Notes under the pieces: model-generated
Seen by the model: only the letters and a program-made list of their open reading frames with translations
Told to the model about the DNA's origin: nothing
Database searches by the model: none
Origin: a virus
Virus record (IMG/VR): IMGVR_UViG_3300030687_000033
Span: 1-42,964 of that record
Strand: one strand, 5' to 3'
DNA length: 42,964 nt
In this document: piece by piece, positions 1-8,128 of the stretch
Numbering within the stretch: position 1 is the first letter of the stretch
Layout of the letters: each line of letters opens with the position of its first letter
Translations under genes and position numbers: made by a program

Positions 1-39
1 TCCCTTGGGGTAGGAGCCTGTATTGACAATACCTGGCAT
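1..39 (-). CDS. Major capsid (coat) protein, 5' end only
   Basis: Only the first 13 codons are inside the window. They encode MPGIVNTGSYPKG, preceded by a good AGAGGAG ribosome binding site. This N-terminus is, from memory, the one seen in coat proteins of several P22-like podophages. The position directly after the scaffold and a second head protein is the expected place for the coat gene. The rest of the gene should lie beyond the left end, or past the right end if the map is circular. Confidence 0.6.
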   Translation of the reverse strand, partial: MPGIVNTGSYPKG

Positions 40-73
40 GGTAATTCTCCTCTAAGGGCCGAAGCCCAAATTA

Positions 74-691
74 TTAAACCCCGGCGGTATTGCCCTGGAA
101 TTCGTGTTGGTTGAAAATAACATCCCAGGTTGCATTAGCACCGAACGCGTTGTTCGGAATCTGGGACAGGCCGAAGAGCTTGACGGTCAGGCCGGCAGTC
201 ACTGCAAACGAGGACGAGAGCAGAACCGTAGCCGAGTTCTGCGCGGGGGCAGTCGGGTTGGTCACGGTGAAGCTGGCGTTGAGGCCAACACTCGCAGCTA
301 CCAAGTTGGCGGTAGTGATACCGTCGTCCTGGATCTGAAAGATCACCTTGGGGTCGTCCACTACCAGCACATAGTAGTTGCGGGTCTTCGTCGCAGGGAT
401 GTTCTGCACCGTGAGGTCCAGATTCGTACCCACGAGGGAGACTTGGTTCGGAACTGCCAACAGGCAACCGATCACCACACCGCGCACCACACCAGTACCG
501 GTGGTGTTCTTCGTGACTGCTGGGATACCGTTCGCGTCTGCGCCGACTGCTGCAGTCAGCACCACATCACCAGGATTGTACTGGTTGGTATCCGTCGAGG
601 GGATGTAATACATATTCGCGCCTCCGCTCCACGCTGCGCCATTCATATAGCGAGCGGGAACGAAGCCACGGGGCTGGACAAAGTTTGCCAT
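74..691 (-). CDS. Head structural protein, 205 aa (decoration-like)
   Basis: Begins MANFVQPRGFVPARY and is rich in Gly, Ala, Val, Thr and Asn, with little charge and no membrane segment, typical of a beta-rich virion protein. It lies between the scaffold block and the coat gene, which starts 34 bases further on. This suggests a head decoration or accessory capsid protein. I recognise the general type from podophage head operons but cannot name the family. The start has an AGGGAGACCC stretch just upstream on the coding strand. Confidence 0.6.
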   Translation of the reverse strand: MANFVQPRGFVPARYMNGAAWSGGANMYYIPSTDTNQYNPGDVVLTAAVGADANGIPAVTKNTTGTGVVRGVVIGCLLAVPNQVSLVGTNLDLTVQNIPATKTRNYYVLVVDDPKVIFQIQDDGITTANLVAASVGLNASFTVTNPTAPAQNSATVLLSSSFAVTAGLTVKLFGLSQIPNNAFGANATWDVIFNQHEFQGNTAGV

Positions 692-751
692 TGTGGGTCT
701 CCCTAAGATAAGGGTTTGTTGAGAGGGGCCGACCCAGCCCCAAGTTGCAGA

Positions 752-1354
752 TTACTCGCCAGAGTTGCCGCGTTGCTTTGCGCCTTCTCCTAGCTGGTAT
801 TCCTTCTTGTAGCCAGTGTCGATTTCGGTTCGCATATTACGAAGGCTGCGCATGCCGGAACCTTGCTCCGGGGATTCTGCTTGCCTACGGATGTCCGCGT
901 CCCATTTGTCTGCAGCCCGATACCGGCGCGATTCGATTTCAGCCCAAACGTCGTTGGGGCACTTCAATAAGTATGCGCGGAGCGCTTGGCCATCCGAACG
1001 AGTGCCCTTAACGAATCGCGAGATCACGTTGCTAATCTCTTCATCAGGAACAATCTTGGCCTGTTTTGCATATAACTCGTCCTGGGTGACGAAGTCAAAG
1101 CCCTGTTGCAGCTTGCCTTCGATTGCACCGTTCTCGTCGTTAACCCAGGAAAGCTTATGGTCTGGGATCTCGCCGTGGACGTCGAGCTGGAGGGAGAGCC
1201 CCCCTAAATCATTTTCTCGTTCGCGTGGAGCTGTACCATCTTCGCGTGCTTCTCGAAGGGCACGTCCTTGGCGACGAGCAGAGAGTAACCGGTTGGAATC
1301 GGCATCCGGGGCACGTTGAAATGAACCGGCTGCTGTCTTTTGTTCTGTAGGCAT
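752..1354 (-). CDS. Hypothetical head-operon protein, 200 aa
   Basis: A hydrophilic, highly charged protein with an Arg/Glu-rich N-terminal 45 residues and no signal peptide or membrane segment. It sits between the scaffold and the 205-residue head protein in the same transcription unit, so a role in capsid assembly is likely by context. A GGAAG ribosome binding site lies upstream of the ATG. Family not recognised. Confidence 0.65.
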   Translation of the reverse strand: MPTEQKTAAGSFQRAPDADSNRLLSARRQGRALREAREDGTAPRERENDLGGLSLQLDVHGEIPDHKLSWVNDENGAIEGKLQQGFDFVTQDELYAKQAKIVPDEEISNVISRFVKGTRSDGQALRAYLLKCPNDVWAEIESRRYRAADKWDADIRRQAESPEQGSGMRSLRNMRTEIDTGYKKEYQLGEGAKQRGNSGE

Positions 1355-1401
1355 GATTATGCTTCCGAGTTAGGGAAAGGGGAAATGCTGGGAAGAAAAA
1401 G

Positions 1402-2334
1402 TTACTTCTTCTTCGGAGCAGTGCGATGGATATGAGGCTCATCCGAGAAGTAATTCTTCAGGAAGGTCGCTTCGGAGGTCCAACCTTGCCGAATGCCAGT
1501 TTTCATCAACTCACGATCTGCTTCAGGCAGGTCATTCACCGAATGGCTACGACCATCCCCGCTGCCCCCACCCCCAGCTTCGGTCATGCTGCCACGAGCG
1601 GTCGGATCGCCAGCTTTCTTGAACTTCATCGGGAAGGCTTCTTCCATCTTCTCCCGCATCAGGTTCAGGAAGGGAAGACCACGCTTCGTTTCACCTGCTG
1701 CGATGGCTTCGTTGGCAAGTGCAAAGCAATAGTCACGCATCGGCTTGCTCTCATTGAACCACTGATTGCCGTTGTCGATCCACGCACGTACGACAGGATC
1801 GGAGGTGTTGCCATTCTCATCGATGACAGGAGGGCGATCGGTGGGGGCAGGAGTCTGCTTTTGCTTCTCAATCTGCTGTTTGACGTTCGCGCGCTCGTCA
1901 TTCAGGATGTCGAGCCGGTCCTCGATCGAATCCGCCATGTCGTCATTGCCGTCACGAATGGCTTCACGTTGCTGGCGCTTGAGATCACGTACCAACTCAC
2001 CAATTTGGGAGTCGCGTGCTTCGATCTGTCGCTGCTGAAAGGCTGCGAATTCCTTAGCAGTGCCTTGGAACTCAGACAGCTGCTTCTTTACCGCTGCCAA
2101 CTCACTCTGCAGATTGCGATTGTACTTGGCCCCATCAGCCAGGAAGGTAGCTGCATCCTTCCACTTGCCTTCCTCGCCGGTGTACTTGTGCTTGGGTATC
2201 CAGCCCCGACGAGAGGCTTCGAGTTCCTGCTCCCGTTGGATGTTTTCATCATGGCCCCCGCCACCCTCCCCACCTTCACCTGATTGCTCTTGGAGGAACA
2301 CTCGGTTCAGTAATCGCTGCATCAAAATTGGCAT
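1402..2334 (-). CDS. Scaffolding protein, 310 aa
   Basis: A strongly charged, Gln/Glu/Lys-rich protein with a long predicted coiled coil (about residues 70-165), a Pro/Thr-rich break near residue 165 and a Gly-rich segment near 255, ending in a basic tail (TAPKKK). The basic, helical C-terminus and the length match P22 gp8-type scaffolds (303 aa), which bind coat subunits during procapsid assembly and then exit. Position between portal and coat agrees. The start lies below a 21-bp leader (2341-2361) that is repeated almost exactly before the Tad2-like gene and contains the CTGGAG ribosome binding site. Confidence 0.75.
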   Translation of the reverse strand: MPILMQRLLNRVFLQEQSGEGGEGGGGHDENIQREQELEASRRGWIPKHKYTGEEGKWKDAATFLADGAKYNRNLQSELAAVKKQLSEFQGTAKEFAAFQQRQIEARDSQIGELVRDLKRQQREAIRDGNDDMADSIEDRLDILNDERANVKQQIEKQKQTPAPTDRPPVIDENGNTSDPVVRAWIDNGNQWFNESKPMRDYCFALANEAIAAGETKRGLPFLNLMREKMEEAFPMKFKKAGDPTARGSMTEAGGGGSGDGRSHSVNDLPEADRELMKTGIRQGWTSEATFLKNYFSDEPHIHRTAPKKK

Positions 2335-2340
2335 TGCTAT

Positions 2341-2361
2341 AACTCCAGTTATGGAACTACG
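2341..2361 (-). promoter_or_regulatory. Duplicated 21-bp leader, copy 1
   Basis: Plus-strand sequence aactccagttatggaactac plus one g. It differs by one base from 2649-2669. Both copies lie just upstream of a start codon on the minus strand and carry CTGGAG as the ribosome binding site, but the identity extends well beyond what a ribosome site needs. Confidence 0.5.
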
Positions 2362-2372
2362 AATTTATAAAA

Positions 2373-2645
2373 TTACAGGACAAACCAGTCTTCGGACAGG
2401 CAATCATTAACGCTGGGAACCCAAGTACTGACGGTTTCGTTTGCATTTTTGATTGCAAGATACGCATTGTAAGGGACTAAAGAACCTTCTCCAAAATGAA
2501 TTTTCGCGGCACCAGTCTGCACTGGGTAGGAGGCCGCAGGGACCAGATAAACAAACATTCCTTTACCATTCCATCCAGCCCTGTGAACACGTTCACCTGC
2601 CTTGAGGGCGGCTAAAGCATCTGAAAAGGAAATAGGTTGTTTCAT
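2373..2645 (-). CDS. tad2: Tad2-like Thoeris anti-defence protein (DUF2829)
   Basis: Ninety residues with the full DUF2829 pattern: an N-terminal helix (SFSDALAALKAGERV), the hallmark RAGWNGKGMFVYLVP near residues 22-37, a central 'PYNAYLAIKNANETVSTWVPS' type segment, and the C-terminal SEDWFVL. Tad2 proteins are small oligomers that bind and sequester the cyclic ADP-ribose signal made by Thoeris TIR proteins, so the effector stays off. The gene lies in the head operon just before scaffold and directly after repeat element E1. Its location in the packaging arm, not the early arm, is odd for an anti-defence gene. Family assignment is by pattern recognition; the ligand is not known here. Confidence 0.82.
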   Translation of the reverse strand: MKQPISFSDALAALKAGERVHRAGWNGKGMFVYLVPAASYPVQTGAAKIHFGEGSLVPYNAYLAIKNANETVSTWVPSVNDCLSEDWFVL

Positions 2646-2648
2646 GGG

Positions 2649-2669
2649 AACTCCAGTTAGGGAACTACG
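2649..2669 (-). promoter_or_regulatory. Duplicated 21-bp leader, copy 2
   Basis: Second copy of the leader at 2341-2361 (one mismatch, g for t). It abuts repeat element E1 and lies just before the Tad2-like start codon. Confidence 0.5.
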
Positions 2670-2712
2670 GTTATTTACCGGGATTACTAAATAGTAATAA
2701 CGGTTGAAAACT
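2670..2712. repeat. 43-bp palindromic element E1
   Basis: Member of the 14-copy family: left arm gttatttaccgggatta, centre ctaaatag, right arm taataacggttgaaaact. The core ATTACTA/TAGTAAT is a perfect dyad. It provides the TAG stop of the upstream 60-residue gene and lies 25 bp before the Tad2-like start. Confidence 0.9.
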
Positions 2713-2893
2713 AATTAAACAAACTGACAATCTCCGGACCACGGACAGTTAGGGAATAACCGGAGGTGTCGCGGGTGGAAAGGACTTGCTGGATTGCCTT
2801 GGAGAGGGCTTCTCGCAGTTCATCTTCCAGTTCCGGTACCATCTCCAGCTCCATGTCGAAAATATGGACAGCAAAGTTGACTTGAGTGCTCAT
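2711..2893 (-). CDS. Hypothetical acidic protein, 60 aa
   Basis: A small acidic protein with an amphipathic helix of alternating Glu/Leu (about residues 14-40). Its ATG overlaps the stop of the upstream 51-residue membrane protein (ATGA), so the two are translationally coupled. Its TAG stop is inside palindrome E1. Family not recognised. Confidence 0.6.
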   Translation of the reverse strand: MSTQVNFAVHIFDMELEMVPELEDELREALSKAIQQVLSTRDTSGYSLTVRGPEIVSLFN

Positions 2894-3045
2894 CGTCCGG
2901 GCCGATTAGCTTCAGCAAGAGCAATGCCATAGAAGGTTGGGGCACATGCCCCGGCTAGGCAGACAAAGAAAACAACAACAAGTTGGTTACTGAACAGCCA
3001 GCTAACAAAAGCAGCCAGCAGTACCCCTATAAAGAGAGTTCTCAT
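2890..3045 (-). CDS. Small two-segment membrane protein, 51 aa
   Basis: Begins MRTLFIGVLLAAFVSWLF and has a second hydrophobic stretch (LVVVFFVCLAGACA) ending in a short polar tail. Both ends are ATGA overlaps, with the GroES-like gene upstream and the 60-residue gene downstream. This tight coupling is the main support that it is real. Two membrane helices in 51 residues suggest an inner-membrane mini-protein. Function unknown. Confidence 0.6.
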   Translation of the reverse strand: MRTLFIGVLLAAFVSWLFSNQLVVVFFVCLAGACAPTFYGIALAEANRPGR

Positions 3046-3812
3046 TTGGCTTCCTTCGGGGGCAACGGGCTGATGATGTCCAGATCACTTACAAACCGAT
3101 AGGTCTTTCCATCCACCGGAGATTCATGCATCTTGCCCACGTACTGTCCGATGAGCACCCGATCCCCAAGCTCACAGTAGTCTGTTGATTTATCTGCCCA
3201 CGCATCCGGACCAATCTCCAGGACAGTACAAACCTGTGCGCGGTTGGCTTCAGCCACAACTGTCTTCGCTACCAGCACAATCCCACCGGAAGTTACTTCT
3301 TCCACTTCCTCTGTGATGAGCAGGATGCGATGTCCTGTGGCGCGGAATCCGGAGTTATTGGCTGGATTGGGGCCTTTGTTCTCAGAACGCCAGCCAGGTT
3401 GGAGGTAGTCTGTCTTCGGCATATTTTTCAGTTCCCAAATTTTGGAATCATCCACATTCATCAGTCCTGCAGGGCCAATAAGATAGCGGGAATAAACATA
3501 CCACTTATCGAAATCAATCTCATGTTCCAGCGAAGGCAACTCTCTCCAATAGATATGAGTACCTTCATTCAATTGAGAAGTTCTGGAATCAAAATCATGA
3601 AGATAGGCAAGCAGAGCTTCTTCTGGGGTGTCGCAACACTTAGCTGGCTGCCCTTCCGGTTTGATTCCGGCACTTGTCCAGGCGACAAAAGGGTAGATGT
3701 TATTAACACCGTCTACAAGCTTTCCAGTTACCCCATCCACCCCCCGAATAAGCCCATTCTTCTCTGCGATCTTAAGAGCCTGCTCTCGGAGTCTAACTGT
3801 CCCCTCATCCAT
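3042..3812 (-). CDS. GroES-like co-chaperonin with N-terminal extension, 256 aa
   Basis: The C-terminal 95 residues match the GroES fold: a first strand (HRILLITEEVEEV), the mobile-loop exit SGGIVLVAK, a central VLEIGPDAW, GDRVLIGQYVG and a final DLDIISPL. GroES caps GroEL, and phage versions such as T4 gp31 adapt the host chamber to fold coat protein. The N-terminal 155 residues are not GroES-like and are not recognised. The ATG at 3812 overlaps the previous stop (TGATG) and has AGGAG six bases upstream; a GTG one codon earlier is less likely. Location between portal and scaffold fits a role in capsid-protein folding. Confidence 0.7.
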   Translation of the reverse strand: MDEGTVRLREQALKIAEKNGLIRGVDGVTGKLVDGVNNIYPFVAWTSAGIKPEGQPAKCCDTPEEALLAYLHDFDSRTSQLNEGTHIYWRELPSLEHEIDFDKWYVYSRYLIGPAGLMNVDDSKIWELKNMPKTDYLQPGWRSENKGPNPANNSGFRATGHRILLITEEVEEVTSGGIVLVAKTVVAEANRAQVCTVLEIGPDAWADKSTDYCELGDRVLIGQYVGKMHESPVDGKTYRFVSDLDIISPLPPKEAK

Positions 3813-4087
3813 CACTTACTCCTATTCTTTTCTGCGATCTGACCACGTGCCGACTCAGCACTATCTTCCAGATTCTGCAGCAACTCGTTAATAGTCTTGA
3901 TCTGAGCAAGCCCCACAGCGTTCAGCTGCAGAGTCTGCCCCTCGTTTTCACCTGTGTAGGCACGCCTCGCCCACGCTTCCATTATCTCCTGCTTGTCCTC
4001 TCGTAGGCTATGCAGAAAACTCTCGGTGATTGGGTTGTGAAACCAGCCCAGGAAATCCTCTGGGCCGTAGTCTTGGGGGAGTTGCAC
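3812..4087 (-). CDS. Hypothetical helical protein, 91 aa
   Basis: Begins MQLPQDYGPEDFLGWF. It is mostly helical and charged, with a likely coiled coil in the last 40 residues and a basic C-terminus (AEKNRSK). It has no signal or membrane segment. It lies 11 bases after the Acb2-like gene and overlaps the GroES-like start. I recognise the WFHNP...HSLRED pattern as common in podophage head operons but know no function. Confidence 0.65.
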   Translation of the reverse strand: MQLPQDYGPEDFLGWFHNPITESFLHSLREDKQEIMEAWARRAYTGENEGQTLQLNAVGLAQIKTINELLQNLEDSAESARGQIAEKNRSK

Positions 4088-4098
4088 GGAGCAGGCTC

Positions 4099-4323
4099 CT
4101 AGAAAGAAGTAGGTTGTGCAATGCTACGAACCAGAGCCATAAAGCCTTTTTGAAGGTCCGTTTTGGCAATAGCAAGCCAACGTTGGTCAATCCCTTCAGC
4201 TCCTTCCAGGCCATCAAAGAGAATTCCCACCGCAGCGGCCTCGTTCTTAACTCGATTCATAAGATCGATCTCATGCTGTGAAAGGTCACGATAGCCCTTG
4301 ATTTGCTTGTGCTGATTATCCAT
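4099..4323 (-). CDS. acb2: Acb2-like anti-CBASS sponge (Acb2/Tad1 hairpin domain), 74 aa
   Basis: Carries the family pattern [17 protein letters not shown] near the N-terminus and [19 protein letters not shown] near the C-terminus, ending IAQPTSF, which fits a two-helix hairpin. Acb2 proteins form hexamers that sequester cyclic di- and trinucleotides made by CBASS cyclases. The ATG at 4323 has GGAG at ideal spacing. An ATG 12 bases upstream overlaps the portal stop codon (TAATG) but has no ribosome site. With the Tad2-like gene 1.5 kb away this gives two nucleotide-signal sponges in the head operon. Ligand range cannot be read from the sequence. Confidence 0.78.
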   Translation of the reverse strand: MDNQHKQIKGYRDLSQHEIDLMNRVKNEAAAVGILFDGLEGAEGIDQRWLAIAKTDLQKGFMALVRSIAQPTSF

Positions 4324-4334
4324 TTGATTCTCCA

Positions 4335-6626
4335 TTAGGGGTTAGTTGTGGAAGGAGTAGTTTGCCCTGCGCCGCCCTGATCTGCCGCCAGATTTTCCCG
4401 CGCAGCCGACTCTTTCTCAAGTATCCGATCCTGCACGTCCATCAGCATCTTGTGATGACCGCCCTCGATGTCGTTACGTGTCTTGTGGCCCTTGAGCATC
4501 ATGTCAGCAGCCTGCAAAATGGTGTCGTTATGTGATTTCCTGGCCCCGATCTGTGCATCGATAGCAGCAATCTGTGTTTTCACTGGTTCCGAATCCGCTT
4601 GTGCACTCAGCTTCTCCGCTTCTGCTTTCAACTTCTCGATTTCAGCATTGTTGAGTTGCAGCTTGCCCTTCAATTCGGCAACCTTCAGCATCATGTCGTC
4701 ATGATGTTCCTGCTGCTCTTGCTGGAGCTTGGCCTGAGCAATGGCAGACTTCGGATCAACCGGCGGTTTGATAGCACGTGGACCTGCAGGATCAGGGAAG
4801 ATCTCTTCGACGTCCCATTCGTTAGCTTCCAGCCACTTACGAGAGACCACTGCCTTATCCCACTGAGCTCCAATTGGGGTGAGCGCGGCCTGCACGAGTT
4901 GGCTGGCCTTTTCCTTTTTCTGCGACATGCTCAAGACAGACGGGTCGGCTGAAGGGAACACCCGGAAGCTGCTCTGCTGGTAGTCATCCTCTTGCAGAAT
5001 CGCATCAGGTCCCTGAGTGAGTTCCCAATAGCGGGGCGAATGCTGGAAGAATGTCCGATTGAGTTGATAGTGGATGGTCAGTTCATGTCGGAAGCTACGA
5101 TACATCCGGTTGTAAATGCCAGAGAACAGCATCATGCCCTGCTCGACAGTCACCTGGGAAGTAGTAGCAGGAGTATTCTGTCCCGGAGAAACGCCAGTCA
5201 TAATATCGGTAGCGGAGCTGATCTTCTCTCCATATTGAATCAGCACCCCTAGCAACTGAAACAGCACATCACTCGGAGCGTTCACTGGCAGAGGCATGAT
5301 GGACTTTCTCAGATCGTCCCCAGTCGAATCCACATGCTTCCATTCAAACGGGTCAAAGCTGGTTTTCCCGGCCTTCATCCGAGCACCGCGCGCCATCCAG
5401 CCGCCAGCTGTAGTCTGCATTGTGCCAGCATCGATTAGCTGGTTGATGAGGGTAGAGACGGCCTCGTTGACAGGACCGAGCAGAGAGCCAAGCCCCAATC
5501 CGTAGAATCCACCATCTGGAGAAGGCACGAAGGTATACTTGGTGAAGAAATTCACCGGGTCGATGCGGACAATTGAGTTGTCCTTGGCGTTACGGGTAGC
5601 CATTGCCCGCTGCTCGAACAAGCTCTTCTGCTTCGGGTCAGTGGTTAGGTTAGCTAGATTCTCGAATTGCCGCTGCCGGGCGTCGAATCGGCGATGCACA
5701 CTGCCATCATCATAGAACCGAGCTACGATCCGATACAGATGGCCAGTGTCTTCACGAACCGACACCACATAGGGCTCTTTATACCCATCCCCATCCAGAT
5801 CCAGCCAGCAGTACTGCTCCAGTATTCTCTTATCCTCGCTTTCAGAATTCGGTGAGAGGCCAGCCACTTCAACAGCAGCACGCTCCAACAGGTTGGTGAG
5901 TACCTGATCCGGGCTGGAGTTGGCAGATTGCTCTTCCTTGATGAAGATCTTCCGCTTGACTCGTTCCGTGATTTTATTCTCATCCATGCTGATCACATGG
6001 GTATAGCGAGACGCCGTAGCCAGATTCTTGCAGTTGTAATCCACAATGAAATGCTGCGCAGGGACGAATTCGCTGCAGTTGATCCCCGACACAGCATCGT
6101 AGCTGGTCTTCTTAAAGGATGACCCGAGCAGGCTAGCAGCAAACTTGCAACTCTCATCCATGTCTGCCCAGCCCGGATCATCATCAACTAGCTGCATGTT
6201 GATGTGGGTGCTGACCCGTTTAGCCTTGGCGATTTTCTTCCCTTCTGGGTCGGCTCCTTGAATGCGGAAGCTGGCCAGATGGTTGCCCTTAGTCAGAATG
6301 GAAATCCGAGCGAGGAATTGCAATGCCCCGACAGTAATCAGCGGAAACTTCACATTGCTAGCTCCGGTCCACGGAAAGGTTTTTGCTTCCTTCACCTGCA
6401 GAGCCAGCTTCATAGCTGCCGCATGTCGTTCGGCCCATTGAGTGCGGCTGGACATGTCTTTCACGTACCCACCAACAACCCACTTGCCGATGGCATTGCG
6501 CAGGTCCGGGTCGAGGTCTTCAGCCAGATTCGGGCTGTTTAGAATCTTATCCAGATCAAACTTCTTTTTGATTTCCGGCTCTGGCGGCGCACTGACCGAA
6601 TCCTGCTGTGAGATGTAGGCTGCCAT
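4335..6626 (-). CDS. Portal protein, P22 gp1-like, 763 aa
   Basis: Similar in length to the P22 portal (725 aa), which forms the 12-subunit ring through which DNA is packaged and ejected. Visible hallmarks are an N-terminal acidic region, a [12 protein letters not shown] segment near residue 90, a long alpha/beta core, a helical stem region with [20 protein letters not shown] near residue 380, and a C-terminal 130-residue Lys/Glu/Gln-rich coiled coil resembling the P22 barrel. It follows TerL with an overlap. ATG 6626 is preferred over a TTG nine bases upstream. Confidence 0.88.
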   Translation of the reverse strand: MAAYISQQDSVSAPPEPEIKKKFDLDKILNSPNLAEDLDPDLRNAIGKWVVGGYVKDMSSRTQWAERHAAAMKLALQVKEAKTFPWTGASNVKFPLITVGALQFLARISILTKGNHLASFRIQGADPEGKKIAKAKRVSTHINMQLVDDDPGWADMDESCKFAASLLGSSFKKTSYDAVSGINCSEFVPAQHFIVDYNCKNLATASRYTHVISMDENKITERVKRKIFIKEEQSANSSPDQVLTNLLERAAVEVAGLSPNSESEDKRILEQYCWLDLDGDGYKEPYVVSVREDTGHLYRIVARFYDDGSVHRRFDARQRQFENLANLTTDPKQKSLFEQRAMATRNAKDNSIVRIDPVNFFTKYTFVPSPDGGFYGLGLGSLLGPVNEAVSTLINQLIDAGTMQTTAGGWMARGARMKAGKTSFDPFEWKHVDSTGDDLRKSIMPLPVNAPSDVLFQLLGVLIQYGEKISSATDIMTGVSPGQNTPATTSQVTVEQGMMLFSGIYNRMYRSFRHELTIHYQLNRTFFQHSPRYWELTQGPDAILQEDDYQQSSFRVFPSADPSVLSMSQKKEKASQLVQAALTPIGAQWDKAVVSRKWLEANEWDVEEIFPDPAGPRAIKPPVDPKSAIAQAKLQQEQQEHHDDMMLKVAELKGKLQLNNAEIEKLKAEAEKLSAQADSEPVKTQIAAIDAQIGARKSHNDTILQAADMMLKGHKTRNDIEGGHHKMLMDVQDRILEKESAARENLAADQGGAGQTTPSTTNP

Positions 6627-6631
6627 AATTT

Positions 6632-8128
6632 TCAATATCCTGTAGTTGCGTTGCGGCCGTGATGATTCGGAGCGTCAGTGCGCAGGGATTCGATCTCTTC
6701 TTCCGACATGAAGTCTTCTTCAGTCATCATCGGCAGGGTGTCGAATCCACGAGACAAGATAGCAGAGCTGTCGAATTGGTCATCAAGGATCGAGTCGGAG
6801 TAGCCAGTGAACCGCAGGCATTCGTGCTCGTAGTCAGCATACCATTCGGCTTGCTTATCGAATTTACACGTTAGGGATTTCATGCGCTTCTGCCAGGAAC
6901 GGCCACGGGTTGCCTTGTCCTTTACAGAAGAGAGCGGGACGATGTTGAGGAACACGTTGGCTGCTCGCATATCAGCCAGAAGAATCGGCTCAATCGCCTT
7001 CCAGATCACCCCATCTTCTACAAACCACACATCAGGATGGATCTGCTTCTCGTACTCAATCATCTTTTCGATAATCTCATCAGTCCCCCAGCGGCCTTTG
7101 TCTTGCTGGAAGAAATTCAGAGTGTTGTTAGTAGTACGACCAGCAAAAGTAAAAGAACTACGATTGGCCTTGGCAGCCTTGCTGATAGCGAAGTCAACTC
7201 CAGCGCAGATCTGCACGTCAGCGTCGAGATCATCATCTTCCATTTGCTGGAAGTATTCTTTCTTGAGATAGCCATCAGTGTTGTCGTAAGGGTCGTTGAG
7301 GTATTCTTGAGAGTATCCAGAGGAGTCGTTGTCATCGATGTAGCGCTGACGGATTGCCTGGAGGTCAGTGCAGGTGAACTGCTCCGGCCAGAGGATTTCG
7401 GTGAAGTCGTCATAGGCCTTGTGGGCCTTGTAGAAGAGAACTACCCAGGATTTCTTTTCGCGGGTCTGCTTATGGAAGCGAGCCAGAAGCGAATCCTCAT
7501 GCAGGATGGTTCCATGGACCCGAATCTTGCCACCTCTCCGCAGCGCCGGCATTGCAGCACGGTTGAACCACTTTCGAAACTTTTCTCTGCGTTCCTTATT
7601 CTCGACCTGCTCATCATCCTCAAGGTCGTCACACACGATAAGTCCGGGACGCATGCCTCGCCACTTTCGTCCTCGAAGTTTCTGTCCAGATCCCCGAGCA
7701 AGTATACGGAACTGATGCCCATCATTGAATTCAACGATGATTTCAGTTTTGCTGTTGGTGACAAAGGACTTGATCCCGAAGTCGGCAATGAGGTCTTCAT
7801 TTTCTGTAAGTTCCCGTGAGATATCGCCCAAATGCTCAATGGCGAGTTCTTCATTAGTGGAGATGAGGATTACGTAGGACTCAACCCGGAATAGGACCGT
7901 GGCGAGGATGAATACGTGAGTCAGGGCTGAGGATTTGGCATGGCCCCGTGGGGCGATCACACAGGCTTGCAAGGAGGGGCCAGAGTACAACTCCCAACCT
8001 TCCCGATGAAACTGCGGAGTGGGCTTGGCTTCGTCAAAACCGGAATAGAGATAGGTGACAGCAAAGCCCTCAATCAATTCGGCATTGAGGACTGTTTTCT
8101 TCAGTGAGGTCTGGAGGGCATTAGCCAT
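6632..8128 (-). CDS. terL: Terminase large subunit, 498 aa
   Basis: The motor and nuclease that pumps DNA into the procapsid and cuts the concatemer. The ATPase domain has Walker A APRGHAKSS (about residues 59-67) and Walker B LIVCDDLE (163-170) with the catalytic acid pair. The RNase H-like nuclease domain shows GVDFA (D312), WFVEDG (E371) and DDQFDSS (D453). Length equals P22 gp2 (499). It overlaps TerS upstream and portal downstream. Terminase type alone does not settle whether packaging is headful or site-specific. Confidence 0.93.
   Translation of the reverse strand: MANALQTSLKKTVLNAELIEGFAVTYLYSGFDEAKPTPQFHREGWELYSGPSLQACVIAPRGHAKSSALTHVFILATVLFRVESYVILISTNEELAIEHLGDISRELTENEDLIADFGIKSFVTNSKTEIIVEFNDGHQFRILARGSGQKLRGRKWRGMRPGLIVCDDLEDDEQVENKERREKFRKWFNRAAMPALRRGGKIRVHGTILHEDSLLARFHKQTREKKSWVVLFYKAHKAYDDFTEILWPEQFTCTDLQAIRQRYIDDNDSSGYSQEYLNDPYDNTDGYLKKEYFQQMEDDDLDADVQICAGVDFAISKAAKANRSSFTFAGRTTNNTLNFFQQDKGRWGTDEIIEKMIEYEKQIHPDVWFVEDGVIWKAIEPILLADMRAANVFLNIVPLSSVKDKATRGRSWQKRMKSLTCKFDKQAEWYADYEHECLRFTGYSDSILDDQFDSSAILSRGFDTLPMMTEEDFMSEEEIESLRTDAPNHHGRNATTGY

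Noticed and set aside
1426-2283. Long plus-strand open frame of 285 codons
   Set aside because: It is fully antisense to the scaffold gene, whose composition and context are convincing, and has no ribosome site or plausible protein features.
7037-7819. Plus-strand open frame of 260 codons
   Set aside because: Antisense to the terminase large subunit, which carries all catalytic motifs.
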